DNA from: Chloroflexota bacterium
GTDB taxonomy: Bacteria; Chloroflexota; Ktedonobacteria; Ktedonobacterales; Ktedonobacteraceae
Direction: 5' to 3'
Assembly: GCA_005881495.1 (NCBI GenBank)
Contig: VBHI01000336.1
Span: forward strand, 1-24,703
DNA length: 24,703 nt
Shown: piece by piece, positions 7,588-16,739 of the stretch
Numbering within the stretch: position 1 is the first letter of the stretch
Layout of the letters: each line of letters opens with the position of its first letter
The notes under the pieces: model-generated
The model's input: the letters and a program-made list of their open reading frames with translations, nothing else
What the model was told of the DNA's origin: nothing
The model's database searches: none
Program-made: the position numbers and the translations under genes

Positions 7588-8304
7588 TTGCCATCCAAGC
7601 TTGATGTCTTTTTCAGCGACCCGACCGCGCAGAAACTGATCGCTGGCGGAAGGAGGTCAATCCAGCGAATCATCAGCCTTCTTGAGAGCAACCCGAATCC
7701 TGCCCTGGCAAGGGTCGCTGTACTGTTACTATCCCGCTTTGCACCTGCTGCGTTCTATGTAAACCTGTTGGTGCTATTGGAAAAAACCGATAGAGCTATG
7801 ACCGAGGCCTTTGAACCTGGCTTTTGGTTGATACAGCTGCCGGAGCAGCAGATCGCTCAAGATCTGGTCAGTCTGGTTGCATCCTCGGGTAGTCCTTACC
7901 CGCTGCTACTGTTGCAGAGGCCTGTGGCAAAAGTAGTACGCTCTCAGTTGGCTGGCTTTGTGCAACAACGTCGGTTGCCGCTGAGTCTTTATGCACTCTA
8001 TTGCTATAAGTATGCAATGGAGCCAGAAGATATTCCACTCATGAAATTTGTATCCCGGTGGGTCGATGTTCCTGAGATGTCCGCGTTAGCCGGACTGTAT
8101 CTACTGGAATTGGGTTCTAAAGATGGCGTGTTGGGCATCCGAGCGGGTCTGATAGCACCGGATGAGGAACTGAGAATGGTGACCTATTACGAACTTGCTG
8201 CATACCTACCGAAAACGGTCGTCGAGCAATCAGGATATGATCCTGTCAAACCAGGGAACGCACAGCAAGACGTGGTAGATATTTTGATTAACTATCTGAC
8301 ATGA
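7588..8304 (+). CDS. Hypothetical alpha-helical (HEAT-like) protein
   Basis: A 238-aa frame from a TTG codon. I do not recognise a family. Predicted content is mainly amphipathic helices (IQRIISLLESNPNPALARVA, AGLYLLELGSKDGVLGIRAG), which is compatible with HEAT/ARM-type repeats. The frame stays open upstream to a TAG at 7522, and the residues there (IERDLENLRRVLPDPFD) look protein-like, so the true start may be further upstream (an ATT at 7537 is possible) or the gene may have lost its 5' end. No clear ribosome binding site supports 7588. Confidence 0.5.
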   Translation: MPSKLDVFFSDPTAQKLIAGGRRSIQRIISLLESNPNPALARVAVLLLSRFAPAAFYVNLLVLLEKTDRAMTEAFEPGFWLIQLPEQQIAQDLVSLVASSGSPYPLLLLQRPVAKVVRSQLAGFVQQRRLPLSLYALYCYKYAMEPEDIPLMKFVSRWVDVPEMSALAGLYLLELGSKDGVLGIRAGLIAPDEELRMVTYYELAAYLPKTVVEQSGYDPVKPGNAQQDVVDILINYLT

Positions 8305-8693
8305 TTGTTAGAGCGTCCGCTATAGAAGGATATGCGGTATATAAAGATCAGTCGAGATGAACACGCAATTGCTATAGAAGGCATCTCCTACACGAGCATC
8401 AGTGCTCATATTAGCGCACATCGGCCCTCTGTTTCTGGGGTAGTCTCTGATTATATCTCATATACATTGTATCGGGCTTGCCTCAGTCCCTGTATTTCAA
8501 TTTGTCAACCCCAAAAAATTAGCGAGCGATTTGCGCGCTATTAACCCGAAATACCGAGCATGTGCTATGTCGCAACCTCTTTTGAGCTTATCTCATTTCC
8601 ACTTTTCCCCCTACTAGCAGGAATAGCACCATAACGAAAGGAATAGTCTTTGACACATAAAGATACACATACACACAAGAAAGGGCCTTAGCG
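8305..8693. other. Intergenic stretch between two hypothetical genes
   Basis: It contains an 11-mer direct repeat GCTATAGAAGG (8319-8329 and 8371-8381) and a TTGACA box (8650-8655) with no convincing -10 partner. A 70-codon frame at 8332 has no family similarity and a weak start and is not called. Nothing else was seen. Confidence 0.45.
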
Positions 8694-9140
8694 ATGAACA
8701 TTAACGAACAGCTTGAAGACTTTCTGGCGAATTTAGGAGTAGAGATGGAACACAATCCACAGGAGCGCAACGAATTTAATGACGACGATATCGCCCTCCC
8801 CGAGGTATCCATTTTTCAGGCCTCGCGTGACCACTACGGCGTCTTCTACCGCCTCGATATCATCGACTCCATACCGCAGCTGCGCATCATGGTTCCCGTT
8901 GAACACGGAGCCGTCAAAATGGAAATGTATCTTGTGCGTATGAGTTCGCGTTTGCCCCTCAACACCTGGTTCTCAGGCGTTGCCTCCTACCACGGCAGCA
9001 TCCCTTTCGAAAAAGGTCGCGAGGCCGCCTTGCAGCACCTGCTCTACGCCGTGGCCGAGATGATGAAACAACTCTTCTGGTCCGGCGACCTCAACGCCAT
9101 GACCTTCCCCCCCGAAATCGACGTTTGCCGCGTCCTGTAA
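8694..9140 (+). CDS. Conserved-looking hypothetical protein, 148 aa
   Basis: Not assigned to a named family. The N terminus is acidic (MNINEQLEDFLANLGVEMEH; EFNDDDIALPEV). A mixed alpha/beta core follows with strands YGVFYRLDII, QLRIMVPVEH and KMEMYLVRM and a C-terminal helix AALQHLLYAVAEMMKQLFW. AAAGGG precedes the ATG by 8 nt and a strong terminator follows at 9202, so this is an independent transcription unit. Probably soluble and cytoplasmic. Codon use is regular, which supports a real gene. Confidence 0.7.
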   Translation: MNINEQLEDFLANLGVEMEHNPQERNEFNDDDIALPEVSIFQASRDHYGVFYRLDIIDSIPQLRIMVPVEHGAVKMEMYLVRMSSRLPLNTWFSGVASYHGSIPFEKGREAALQHLLYAVAEMMKQLFWSGDLNAMTFPPEIDVCRVL

Positions 9141-9201
9141 TTATTCAATGCACCAAATTGCAAGGCAGTTTGCCACGTGTTGATCGAAATAAATAGTAGG
9201 T

Positions 9202-9240
9202 AATCCTGGCAAGGCGGTGGCACCTTGTCAGGATTTTTTT
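9202..9240 (+). terminator. Rho-independent terminator
   Basis: A 13-bp stem AATCCTGGCAAGG / CCTTGTCAGGATT with one G-U pair and an 8-nt loop, followed by seven T residues (9234-9240). It ends the transcript of the 8694-9140 gene. Confidence 0.9.
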
Positions 9241-9312
9241 AGTCCTATTTCTATTTGGACCTATCTATTCCTTAAACGAGTTCTATGATAAACTATGTAC
9301 ACATCATCAAAT

Positions 9313-9368
9313 AAATGTAGGGGCTGGGCTTGCCCCGCCCAAATGTAGGGGTGGGGCTTGCCCCACCC
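9313..9368. repeat. Two tandem 28-nt GC hairpin units
   Basis: Units 9313-9340 and 9341-9368 both start AAATGTAGGGG and end in a CCCC-rich arm. The second folds as GGGTGGGGC-TT-GCCCCACCC, a perfect 9-bp stem; the first carries compensating and non-compensating changes. They end 14 nt before the ATG of the translin-family gene, so they sit in its leader next to the ribosome binding site AAAGG. Related ends occur at 7210 and 7347. Confidence 0.7.
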
Positions 9369-9382
9369 AAAGGTATAGAGAC

Positions 9383-10021
9383 ATGACAGATCAGCTGGAC
9401 ACCATAGGCCAAAAAGCCATCGAATACCTTGGGCTTAAACATGCAGCACGCGAACGCGCATTACCCAAATCTCGTGCCGCCATTCGCCACTGTGCCAATA
9501 GCATCCGCGCTATCCACCGGCAAGAGTTCCAGCATGCCCAGGAACTCATTGCGCAGGCCGCCGCGCTGCTCACCGAGATGGCGGATGACTTGCGTGATCA
9601 CCAGGATATCTTCTTCGCTGGCTTTGTCCAGGATGCCCAGAAGGAGTATGCCGAAGCCGCTACATTCCTTGCCTTAGCGCAATATCGCCCACTACCTACC
9701 GCGCAAGAACTCTCTATCGGCTGGGCGCCGTATCTCAATGGCCTGGGTGAAACAGTAGGAGAATTGAGGCGCTATGTACTCGATCAATTGCGGCGTGGTA
9801 ATATTGACCAGTGTGAGCTGTTTTTGCGCGATATGGATGATATCTACGCGCTCCTCACCCTGGTGGACTATCCCGATGCCATCACTCTGGGCTTGCGCCG
9901 CACAACAGACACAGCGCGCAGCATTCTGGAGAAGACTCGCGGTGATCTCACCGTCGCTGTTTCTCAGGCACAGTTACAACAGAGGATGCTGGCTTTACAA
10001 CAAGCGTTACAGAACAAGTAA
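9383..10021 (+). CDS. Translin-family protein
   Basis: A 212-aa all-helical protein. GLGETVGELRRYVLDQLRRG and DYPDAITLGLRRTTDTARSI followed by LEKTRGDLT match the translin/TRAX family in order. KEYAEAATF contains Glu88 and Glu91, spaced like the ExxE pair that, with a later Asp, forms the RNase site in TRAX-type subunits; MDDIY (Asp152/153) is a candidate for the third ligand. Translins bind single-stranded RNA or DNA and assemble into octameric shells. Bacterial members are uncommon and uncharacterised. GC-rich hairpins lie in the leader. The next gene starts 34 nt after the stop, so the two are probably cotranscribed. Confidence 0.75.
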   Translation: MTDQLDTIGQKAIEYLGLKHAARERALPKSRAAIRHCANSIRAIHRQEFQHAQELIAQAAALLTEMADDLRDHQDIFFAGFVQDAQKEYAEAATFLALAQYRPLPTAQELSIGWAPYLNGLGETVGELRRYVLDQLRRGNIDQCELFLRDMDDIYALLTLVDYPDAITLGLRRTTDTARSILEKTRGDLTVAVSQAQLQQRMLALQQALQNK

Positions 10022-10055
10022 TCTTCACTCTCAATCTTTGGAAGGGTGCGTGTAT

Positions 10056-11303
10056 ATGCAAAGCAAAGACTCTACCTCAAAGGAAAACGATAACACTGTA
10101 ACCGTCTCACCATCCAAAGAGACGGCACACGTATCACCAGCACCACCGGTATCCTCAAAAATAGTCACCCCCTCCTCAGTGCAGGCTGAAGAGGTACCAA
10201 CTATCCCGTTAGCCTCGCTACAGAAAATCAATGCTCTTGAACCAGAGATTGCAGTGCGTCCTGTAGCCATCACTCGCTCAGTTCGACTCCCCACACCTCT
10301 TGTATCTTCCCCTACTGAGTATCGCCGCAACCCCTCTGAATGGCTACAAGTATGGTGGGAGGGCATTCGTCCCGCCTATCTCCCACTCGCCATTATGCCT
10401 GTCCTCTTAGGCAGCACCATGGCCTGGATTCGGACTATAGCGCCGCAGACACCGTTTGGACAGTTTCGTTTTCTGCAATTTATCCTGACGCTCTGCTCTG
10501 TAGTGGCCCTGCAAATGGGCGCGAATCTCGTGAATGACTATTATGATTTTATACATGGTATAGATACCAGCAATCCTCTTGGCCCTGGCGCTCTGATTCA
10601 ACAAGGATTGATTAAACCCAGGGATGTCTTGAACTTCGGTTTAGCCTTGTTAGTGCTGGGGGCATTGCTGGGCTTCGCTGTGGCCGTCACGAGCAGTCCG
10701 TATATCTTCTTTTTGGGTATTATTGGTTTGCTCTGTGCCTTCTTCTACAGCGCCACGTCCCGTTCTCTCTCCTCCATCGCCCTCGGCGAACTGGTCGGTT
10801 TCTTTATTTATGGCCCGTTGATTACGCTGGGTGCCTATTTGACGCAGGCGAGCGGTTTTACGAACGTCTCTGTACTGGTCAGCGTGCTCCTCTACAGCAT
10901 CCCGCTGGGATTTTTGGTAGCAGCGGTCATTCACGTAAACAACATGCGCGATGTTGAAAGCGACCTTCAGGCCGGGAAATGGACCCTTGCGTCAATTATG
11001 GGCCTTGGCTTGAGCCGGGCGTTTTACATACTGCTCACTTTGGGGGCATTTGCCATTATCACTGCTCTCGGTTTCCCACGTGGTGCTCCCCACGTGGTGC
11101 TCATTACCTGGTGGGCTCTCCCCATCCTGGCTGTGGCAATTACAGGAGTGCTGCGCGCGGATATGCCCGGCAGCCTGCACCTGGCTATGCAAGAAACGCT
11201 CAAGCTCGTAAGTTTCTTCGCGCTCTTGCTCGTCGCCGCTCTCATGATTTCGGGGCTAATACCTATCTTACCCCACATACCCACGCATCTCTTACCTTAC
11301 TAG
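10056..11303 (+). CDS. menA: UbiA-family prenyltransferase, MenA-like
   Basis: A 415-aa membrane protein. The first Asp-rich motif is NDYYDFIHGID (Asn160, Asp161, Asp164, Asp170) and the second NNMRDVESD (residues 295-303), which bind Mg-diphosphate of the polyprenyl donor. About eight or nine hydrophobic helices follow residue 108. Expected reaction: prenylation of 1,4-dihydroxy-2-naphthoate in menaquinone synthesis. An extra 90-residue Ser/Pro/Thr-rich N-terminal tail is unusual. The ATG at 10056 is chosen because GGAAGGG lies about 10 nt upstream; the longer frame from 9774 overlaps the translin-family gene. MenA versus another UbiA subfamily is not certain. Confidence 0.8.
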   Translation: MQSKDSTSKENDNTVTVSPSKETAHVSPAPPVSSKIVTPSSVQAEEVPTIPLASLQKINALEPEIAVRPVAITRSVRLPTPLVSSPTEYRRNPSEWLQVWWEGIRPAYLPLAIMPVLLGSTMAWIRTIAPQTPFGQFRFLQFILTLCSVVALQMGANLVNDYYDFIHGIDTSNPLGPGALIQQGLIKPRDVLNFGLALLVLGALLGFAVAVTSSPYIFFLGIIGLLCAFFYSATSRSLSSIALGELVGFFIYGPLITLGAYLTQASGFTNVSVLVSVLLYSIPLGFLVAAVIHVNNMRDVESDLQAGKWTLASIMGLGLSRAFYILLTLGAFAIITALGFPRGAPHVVLITWWALPILAVAITGVLRADMPGSLHLAMQETLKLVSFFALLLVAALMISGLIPILPHIPTHLLPY

Positions 11304-11611
11304 CAATCGTTTTGCGTAGGCTGTATATATTATTGGAGTTTAGACGAATGCCGATTCGAACAGCTTGTAGACTGCGTTCACACACCGTCATAAAGAAATG
11401 GCTCGTGCCGCTTCCTACCTGGCTTCGTAAGAAATTAGTCTAAAGCGCCATGCGGATGGTTGCCGGTAACTGCACTTTGATCTAAACACCAAATATAATA
11501 TAATGCATGCATCGTTTTGACTGTTGAGAAACAGAGACTCTTGCAGGCTCTCTGCAATACCAGCTGTTGTTAGTTAACCCGATGTGCAACTTATTTTCAT
11601 TGGAGACGACC
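11304..11611. other. Intergenic region with the phaC promoter
   Basis: It contains the promoter at 11477-11504 and a roughly 107-nt leader. A 31-codon basic frame at 11348-11443 (TGGAG 11 nt upstream) has no recognised relatives and is not called as a gene. Confidence 0.5.
11477..11504 (+). promoter_or_regulatory. Probable phaC promoter
   Basis: TTGATC (11477-11482), a 16-nt spacer, TATAAT (11499-11504). A second overlapping TATAAT begins at 11494. No other promoter-like site is nearer the PHA genes. Confidence 0.55.
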
Positions 11612-13453
11612 ATGAAAGAAACACCTTCGAACGGCTCGAATATTGTTGAGTCTTGGCTCGCACTTGCTGATTCTACTATGGCTGGCTATCCCGTCGCACC
11701 CGTGGCACAGGCCTTCACCAGGGCCCAGCAGAGCCGCAAAGAGGATCCTTGGGTCACCTTAATCGACCGGCTCTGGGATGTCAATCCGGTCAGTACTCTG
11801 ATGCCCATTGATTTTGGGGAAATTCTGAGTGTCTTCCAACAAGTGTGGCTGGATGCCTTCAGCAATCCGACGCGGCTGTGGGGACTCTATAGCGACTTCG
11901 TGCAACAGTATACACAGGTGATGACCAGCAGCGCTCTTAAGTTCTGGGGCCTGGACCGGGGGGAGAGCAAACCGGTCATCGAGCCGGAGGCTGGCGATAA
12001 ACGCTTCAGTGCCCTGGACTGGCAGCAGAATCCGGCCTTCGATGCCCTCAAACAGTGCTATCTGCTCGTCGCCATGACCTGGCTACATGCAGTGGAGGGC
12101 ATCGAGGGCCTGGATGACCACCAGCGCCGGAGGCTGACCTTCACTCTGCGCCAGTTCCTGGATGCCATCAGCCCAACCAACTTCGCCTTCACCAATCCTC
12201 AAGTCATTCATGAGACAATTACGAGCGGTGGGCAGAACCTGGTCAAGGGGATGCAGCATCTGTTACGTGATATCAAGGAAGGCGAGATTCAAATCACCGA
12301 CACCAGGGCCTTTCAGGTAGGCAAAGACCTGGCGATCACCCCGGGCCAGGTCGTCTACCGCAACCAGTTGATCGAATTGATCCAGTACAGCCCCACGACC
12401 GAGCAGGTGTATCAGTATCCCCTCCTGCAGATCCCGCCCTGGGTCAACAAGTACTACATACTGGACCTGCAACCCCAGAACAGCCTGGTGAAGTTCCTGG
12501 TCGATCAGGGTTTCACGGTCTTTATGATCAGTTGGAAGAACCCGGATGCCTCCATGTCGGACGTCGGCTTCGAGGACTATGTGACGCTGGGCCCGTTAGC
12601 GGCTCTGGACGCGATCAAAGAGATTACGGGCTCGCCCAAGGTCAATACGACTGGCTACTGCATCGCGGGACAGCTGTTGGCGACAACGCTGCCCTATCTA
12701 GCGGCCAAGCGCGATAAGACGGTCAATGCGGCCACCTTCGTGGTGACGCTGGCGGATATGCAAGCCGAGATCAATGATATGCTGGCGCTCTTTGATGATG
12801 CATCGCTCCGGGTAGCCGAGCGCCAGATCAAAGCACGCGGCCTGCTGGACAGCCGCGAAATGTCCACAATGTTCCGCATGCTGCGGGCCAACGACTTGAT
12901 CTGGAGCAATGTGATCAACAATTACTTACTGGGCAAAGAGTCCCCGGCCTTCGACGTGCTCTTCTGGAATAATGATGGCACGCGCATGACTGACAAGGCG
13001 CATACCTTCTACTTACGCAAGTTGTGCCAGGAGAACGGCCTGGTCAAGCACGGTGAACTGGTCATCAAGGGGGTGCCCATTGACCTGCGCGCCATCCGCC
13101 AGGACGTATATGCGGTTGCGACGGAACAGGATCACCTGGTGCCCTGGAAGGCCGCCTGGCGTATGACGCAGCTGGTCGGCGGCTCAGCGCGCTTCGTCCT
13201 GGGCGGCAGCGGCCATGTGGCTGGTCTGCTGCAACCGCCCAACAAGGGCAAGGGCTACTGGACCAACGATAAACCAGCTAAAAGTGCTGACCAATGGTTA
13301 GAGGGGGCGCAGCATCATCAAGGCGGTTGGTGGGGGGACTGGGTCGAGTGGTTAATGGCGCGCTCCGGGGAGTTGGTTGCGCCTCCCTCGATGGGCAGTG
13401 CTGCCTACCAGCCGATCATGCCAGCGCCGGGGACGTACGTGCTGGAGAAGTGA
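11612..13453 (+). CDS. phaC: Poly(3-hydroxyalkanoate) synthase
   Basis: A 613-aa PhaC-type synthase. The lipase-like box is TTGYCIAGQLL with nucleophile Cys350; the acid is Asp507 in ATEQDHLVPW and the general base His535 in GGSGHVAG. WVNKYYILDLQPQNSLVKFL and FMISWKNPD are family signatures. It polymerises 3-hydroxyacyl-CoA into storage granules. The C-terminal PPNKGKGYWTNDKP block resembles proteobacterial single-subunit (class I-like) synthases, and no phaE or phaR partner is adjacent. The ATG at 11612 has GGAG 7 nt upstream; an earlier frame start at 11567 is less likely. phaB follows after about 100 nt, probably on the same transcript. Confidence 0.93.
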   Translation: MKETPSNGSNIVESWLALADSTMAGYPVAPVAQAFTRAQQSRKEDPWVTLIDRLWDVNPVSTLMPIDFGEILSVFQQVWLDAFSNPTRLWGLYSDFVQQYTQVMTSSALKFWGLDRGESKPVIEPEAGDKRFSALDWQQNPAFDALKQCYLLVAMTWLHAVEGIEGLDDHQRRRLTFTLRQFLDAISPTNFAFTNPQVIHETITSGGQNLVKGMQHLLRDIKEGEIQITDTRAFQVGKDLAITPGQVVYRNQLIELIQYSPTTEQVYQYPLLQIPPWVNKYYILDLQPQNSLVKFLVDQGFTVFMISWKNPDASMSDVGFEDYVTLGPLAALDAIKEITGSPKVNTTGYCIAGQLLATTLPYLAAKRDKTVNAATFVVTLADMQAEINDMLALFDDASLRVAERQIKARGLLDSREMSTMFRMLRANDLIWSNVINNYLLGKESPAFDVLFWNNDGTRMTDKAHTFYLRKLCQENGLVKHGELVIKGVPIDLRAIRQDVYAVATEQDHLVPWKAAWRMTQLVGGSARFVLGGSGHVAGLLQPPNKGKGYWTNDKPAKSADQWLEGAQHHQGGWWGDWVEWLMARSGELVAPPSMGSAAYQPIMPAPGTYVLEK

Positions 13454-13556
13454 CCGCACGCACAGTTCGGTTGCAACAAAAAAGAACATCTCGATGGCCT
13501 ACAGCAAACGGATAAAGTTTATTCGGTCTAGACTAGTTAGGAAGGGAGATTCTCTC

Positions 13557-14306
13557 ATGAGAACGTTGGAAAATGCCGTTGTTGTCATCACAGGTGGCTC
13601 AAGAGGTCTTGGGCATGCGATAGCAGAAGAATTAGGCTTCAGCGGAGCAAAGGTCGTAGTGAACTACGCCCATAGCAAAGGATCAGCAGAGGAGCTCGTA
13701 GCCAGGCTGCGAGCGGGTGGTTCACCGGAAGCTGAAGCGATTCAGGCGGACGTGTCGGATCCAGAGCAGGCTGCCATGCTCATCCAGGAGACAGTCAAAC
13801 GGTTTGGTCGAATAGATGTGCTGGTCAACAATGCTGGCATAAATATCGATCGCTCGTTGAAGAGTATGTCCGTAGAAGATTGGCGCAAAGTCCTGGATGC
13901 GGACCTGAGCTCCTATTTCTATACCCTCAAAGCGGCCCTGCCGTTTTTCATGCAGCAGCGCAGTGGTACCATTATCAACATGAGTTCCATTGCAGGCGAG
14001 ATCGGCAACTTTGGGCAAGCCAACTATTCAGCCGCGAAAGCCGGCACCCTCGGCCTCACCAAGGCGGCAGCCCTGGAACTGGCTCGCTATAACGTGACGG
14101 TCAATGCTCTTTGTCCCGGCCCCGTCTCGACCGAGATGTGGGACACGGTTCCACAGGAGGTCAAGGAGGTAATACTGAAGAAAATACCTCTCGGTCGGCC
14201 AGCCACCCCTCAGGAAGTAGCCCGTGCCGTCCGCTTTCTCATTGTGGATGGAGAGTACATGACCGGTTCGACACTCGACCTCAATGGCGGATGGCTCATG
14301 GCATAG
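13557..14306 (+). CDS. phaB: Acetoacetyl-CoA reductase / 3-oxoacyl reductase
   Basis: A 249-aa classical SDR. The NADP(H)-binding TGGSRGLG is at residues 12-19, NNAG at 91-94, the catalytic Ser144, Tyr157 and Lys161 are in MSSIAG and ANYSAAK, and the C terminus is GSTLDLNGGW. Position directly after phaC makes NADPH-dependent reduction of acetoacetyl-CoA to (R)-3-hydroxybutyryl-CoA the likely role, although FabG activity cannot be excluded from sequence. GAAGGGAGA precedes the ATG at 13557. Longer in-frame starts exist but lie within phaC or lack a ribosome binding site. Confidence 0.85.
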   Translation: MRTLENAVVVITGGSRGLGHAIAEELGFSGAKVVVNYAHSKGSAEELVARLRAGGSPEAEAIQADVSDPEQAAMLIQETVKRFGRIDVLVNNAGINIDRSLKSMSVEDWRKVLDADLSSYFYTLKAALPFFMQQRSGTIINMSSIAGEIGNFGQANYSAAKAGTLGLTKAAALELARYNVTVNALCPGPVSTEMWDTVPQEVKEVILKKIPLGRPATPQEVARAVRFLIVDGEYMTGSTLDLNGGWLMA

Positions 14307-14314
14307 AGGAGTAC

Positions 14315-14398
14315 CATGCTACCTCAATGGTTGAAATCAGTCGCTTGATTGACCCGCGTATGGTGGTGGAGATAGAGGCTGAAGCCCTGATGAGCTAA
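14315..14398 (+). pseudogene. C-terminal scrap of a RidA-family gene
   Basis: The 28 codons read HATSMVEISRLIDPRMVV followed by EIEAEALMS, which matches the RidA/YjgF C terminus (DPRxxVEIEA). The other roughly 100 residues are missing and the fragment begins 8 nt after the phaB stop, so a deletion fused the two loci. An ATG at 14327 could give a 23-aa peptide but no RidA trimer could form. Confidence 0.6.
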
Positions 14399-14408
14399 TG
14401 ATCTCCAT

Positions 14409-15488
14409 TTACCAGATCAACATGGCATCGCCAAAGCTAAAAAATCGATACTGCTCACGCATAGCCTCTTCATATGCTTTTTCGATCAGCGCTTTGCTGG
14501 CAAAAGCGCTGACAAGCAGCAGCAGCGTTGAACGCGGCAGGTGGAAATTGGTAATCATGGCATCCACCACCTGAAAGCGATAGCCGGGTGTGATAAACAG
14601 GCGCGTCGGCCCCTGGTATGCAGCAATCCGCCCATCGAGGAAGCTAGCCACGCTCTCCAGGACGCGCACTGAAGTTGTGCCTACGGCAACAATACGACCT
14701 CCAGCCTTGCGCGTCTCATTGATAAGTTCGGCGGTAGGAGCATCCAGCTCAATCTCTTCGCTGTGCATCTTATGCTCCCTGACATCTTCACACTCGACAG
14801 GTTGAAAGGTATCCAGTCCCACGTGTAACGTCACGAAGCCAATGCGTACCCCTTGCTGCCGCAGTCGTTCTAATAGATCAGGCGTAAAGTGCAGGCCGGC
14901 AGTGGGAGCCGCTGCCGAGCCGCTGATGCGCGCGTAGACTGTCTGGTAGCGTTCCGGGTCGGTCAGCGTCTCGTGAATGTAAGGAGGCAGCGGCATCTGG
15001 CCCAGTTGCTCAATGAGCTGGCGCACAGTAAGAAACGATGTTGTTGCTGGATACAAACGGACGATCCGTCCCCCCGCCTCCGTGCGCTCTCGTATTGTGG
15101 CGTTGAGTTCCAGGTCGGGGAGCCCCTCATGACGAAAAACAAGCTGGTCCCCTTCATGCAGACGCCGCCCGGGATGCACCAGCGTCTCCCAATAATCCTT
15201 CCCGAGGTCAGCTCGTTCCGCCAGTAATAACACTTCGACTGCTCCGCCGGTCTCAGCGCGCCTGCCCAGCAAGCGCGCGGGGATCACGCGGCTCTGGTTG
15301 GCAATCAGGAGGTCGCCTGGACGGAGGTACTCGCCAATTTCACGAAAGCGCCGGTGTTCGAGGGTGCCAGTTGCGCGCTTAAGTACCAGCAGGCGCGAGG
15401 AATCGCGCGGCTCGAGCGGTGTCTGGGCAATCAATGCTGGCGGCAGATCATAATCAAAATCGCTTATCTTCAAGACGTCGTTGTCCAC
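14409..15488 (-). CDS. queA: S-adenosylmethionine:tRNA ribosyltransferase-isomerase
   Basis: A 359-aa protein with QueA hallmarks from end to end: [73 protein letters not shown] and [20 protein letters not shown]. It transfers and isomerises the ribosyl group of SAM to preQ1-tRNA, giving epoxyqueuosine in the tRNA wobble position. The start is GTG at 15488, inside the ruvB 3' end (19-nt overlap), indicating translational coupling. A TTG at 15473 is a less likely alternative. Confidence 0.95.
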   Translation of the reverse strand: MDNDVLKISDFDYDLPPALIAQTPLEPRDSSRLLVLKRATGTLEHRRFREIGEYLRPGDLLIANQSRVIPARLLGRRAETGGAVEVLLLAERADLGKDYWETLVHPGRRLHEGDQLVFRHEGLPDLELNATIRERTEAGGRIVRLYPATTSFLTVRQLIEQLGQMPLPPYIHETLTDPERYQTVYARISGSAAAPTAGLHFTPDLLERLRQQGVRIGFVTLHVGLDTFQPVECEDVREHKMHSEEIELDAPTAELINETRKAGGRIVAVGTTSVRVLESVASFLDGRIAAYQGPTRLFITPGYRFQVVDAMITNFHLPRSTLLLLVSAFASKALIEKAYEEAMREQYRFFSFGDAMLIW

Positions 15489-16519
15489 AGACCCTTACTC
15501 TCCACTCCCATTCCATTTCCCCCATTGGGATGAGTCAATCCCAGGTGTTGATAGGCCGCTTGCATGGCAACACGCCCTCGGGGCGTACGCGCAATGAAGC
15601 CCAGTTGCAGCAGGTATGGTTCATAGACGTCCTCGATAGTCTCCGTGTCTTCGCTCGTACTGGCCGCAAGCGTATCCAGCCCGACCGGACCCCCACCAAA
15701 TTTCTGGATGATAGCGAGCAGCAGGTTGCGGTCAGTCGCGTCAAGCCCTATATGATCGACCTCCAACCCATCAAGGGCAGCCCTGGCTACGTCCCTGGTA
15801 ATCACACCGTCTGCCTTCACCTGTGCATAGTCGCGCACGCGTTTGAGCAGGCGATTGACAATACGCGGTGTGCCACGTGCGCGGCCAGCAATTTCCTCGA
15901 TGCCCTCGATATCGGCGGGTGCCTTCAAGATGCGCGCCGAACGTATCAAAATCTCTTTGAGGGCGGCAGGCTCATAGTACTCCATGCGATAAATAGCGCC
16001 AAAGCGGTCGCGCAGCGGAGCCGTCAGCGCACCCACCCGCGTAGTAGCCCCGACAACTGTAAAGGGTGGCAGCGAGAGGCGCAGCGACCTGGCGCTTGGC
16101 CCCTTGCCGATCATCACATCCAGCGCGAAGTCTTCCATCGCCGAATACAGGCGCTCTTCAACAGCGCGGGCGAGGCGATGTATTTCATCAATGAACAGTA
16201 CCTCTCCTGGTTGGAGCGCAGTGAGGATAGAGGCAAGATCGCCCGCGTGTTCTATGGCTGGTCCAGAGGTGGTCTTTATTGAGACACCCATCTCGACCGA
16301 GATGATATTACAGAGTGTTGTTTTACCCAGTCCCGGTGGTCCATAGAGCAGAACGTGATCGACTGACTCATTGCGACGGCGGGCAGCTTCCAACAAGATG
16401 CTCAAGTTCTCTTTAATTTTCTCCTGCCCAATATATTCTGACAGGCGGCGAGGCCGCAGGCTCGTCTCAATTGCCTGCTCCTCCTCGCTCATCTTGGGCG
16501 AGATAAGTCGGTCATTCAT
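15470..16519 (-). CDS. ruvB: Holliday junction branch migration helicase RuvB
   Basis: A 349-aa AAA+ ATPase. Walker A is GPPGLGKT (60-67), Walker B LFIDEIHR (Asp111, Glu112), sensor 1 VGATTRVG, and the arginine-finger region PLRDRFG lies near residue 170. The C-terminal winged helix includes [11 protein letters not shown] and [12 protein letters not shown]. It is the motor of the RuvABC complex in recombination repair. AGGAG lies 8 nt before the ATG. ruvB followed by queA is a common bacterial order. A promoter candidate lies at 16640-16668. Confidence 0.97.
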   Translation of the reverse strand: MNDRLISPKMSEEEQAIETSLRPRRLSEYIGQEKIKENLSILLEAARRRNESVDHVLLYGPPGLGKTTLCNIISVEMGVSIKTTSGPAIEHAGDLASILTALQPGEVLFIDEIHRLARAVEERLYSAMEDFALDVMIGKGPSARSLRLSLPPFTVVGATTRVGALTAPLRDRFGAIYRMEYYEPAALKEILIRSARILKAPADIEGIEEIAGRARGTPRIVNRLLKRVRDYAQVKADGVITRDVARAALDGLEVDHIGLDATDRNLLLAIIQKFGGGPVGLDTLAASTSEDTETIEDVYEPYLLQLGFIARTPRGRVAMQAAYQHLGLTHPNGGNGMGVESKGLWTTTS

Positions 16520-16639
16520 CCTCTATGCTCCTGAAAGTGGCTCTCCATCCCTCTGGGGGAAAACACCCATCTCTCTTTCCCCTTCAAAGTTGGAGAACCC
16601 TGAATGGCTGAAACTAGTGTTCTATATTGCTATTCTGAT

Positions 16640-16668
16640 ATTATAGCAGAATTCGGAATCGTGGTCGA
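16640..16668 (-). promoter_or_regulatory. Probable ruvB-queA promoter
   Basis: On the minus strand TCGACC (16663-16668) and TATAAT (16640-16645) are 17 nt apart. The -10 box is perfect and the -35 box matches at four of six positions. It lies about 120 nt upstream of ruvB. Confidence 0.5.
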
Positions 16669-16739
16669 GTGGTTTGTTAACCATCACTTAAAAAGGTCTC
16701 CATATCATTCAAATTAGCTCAATTATACAATAAAATGTG

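Noticed and set aside
8332..8544. 70-codon frame after the 7588 gene
   Set aside because: No similarity, poor ribosome binding spacing, composition like intergenic DNA.
11348..11443. 31-aa basic peptide upstream of phaC
   Set aside because: Weak ribosome binding site and no recognisable family; cannot be distinguished from chance.
12645..12680. GYCIAG instead of the GxCxGG box in PhaC as a sign of inactivity
   Set aside because: As I recall, Ala at this position occurs in a recognised group of PHA synthases, and Cys350, Asp507 and His535 are all present.
13494..13556. Upstream ATG (MAYSKR...) as phaB start
   Set aside because: No ribosome binding site there, whereas GAAGGGAGA precedes the ATG at 13557, where the usual SDR N terminus begins.
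15419..16282. 287-codon plus-strand frame antisense to ruvB
   Set aside because: ruvB is unambiguous on the minus strand; the antisense frame is a by-product of its codon use.
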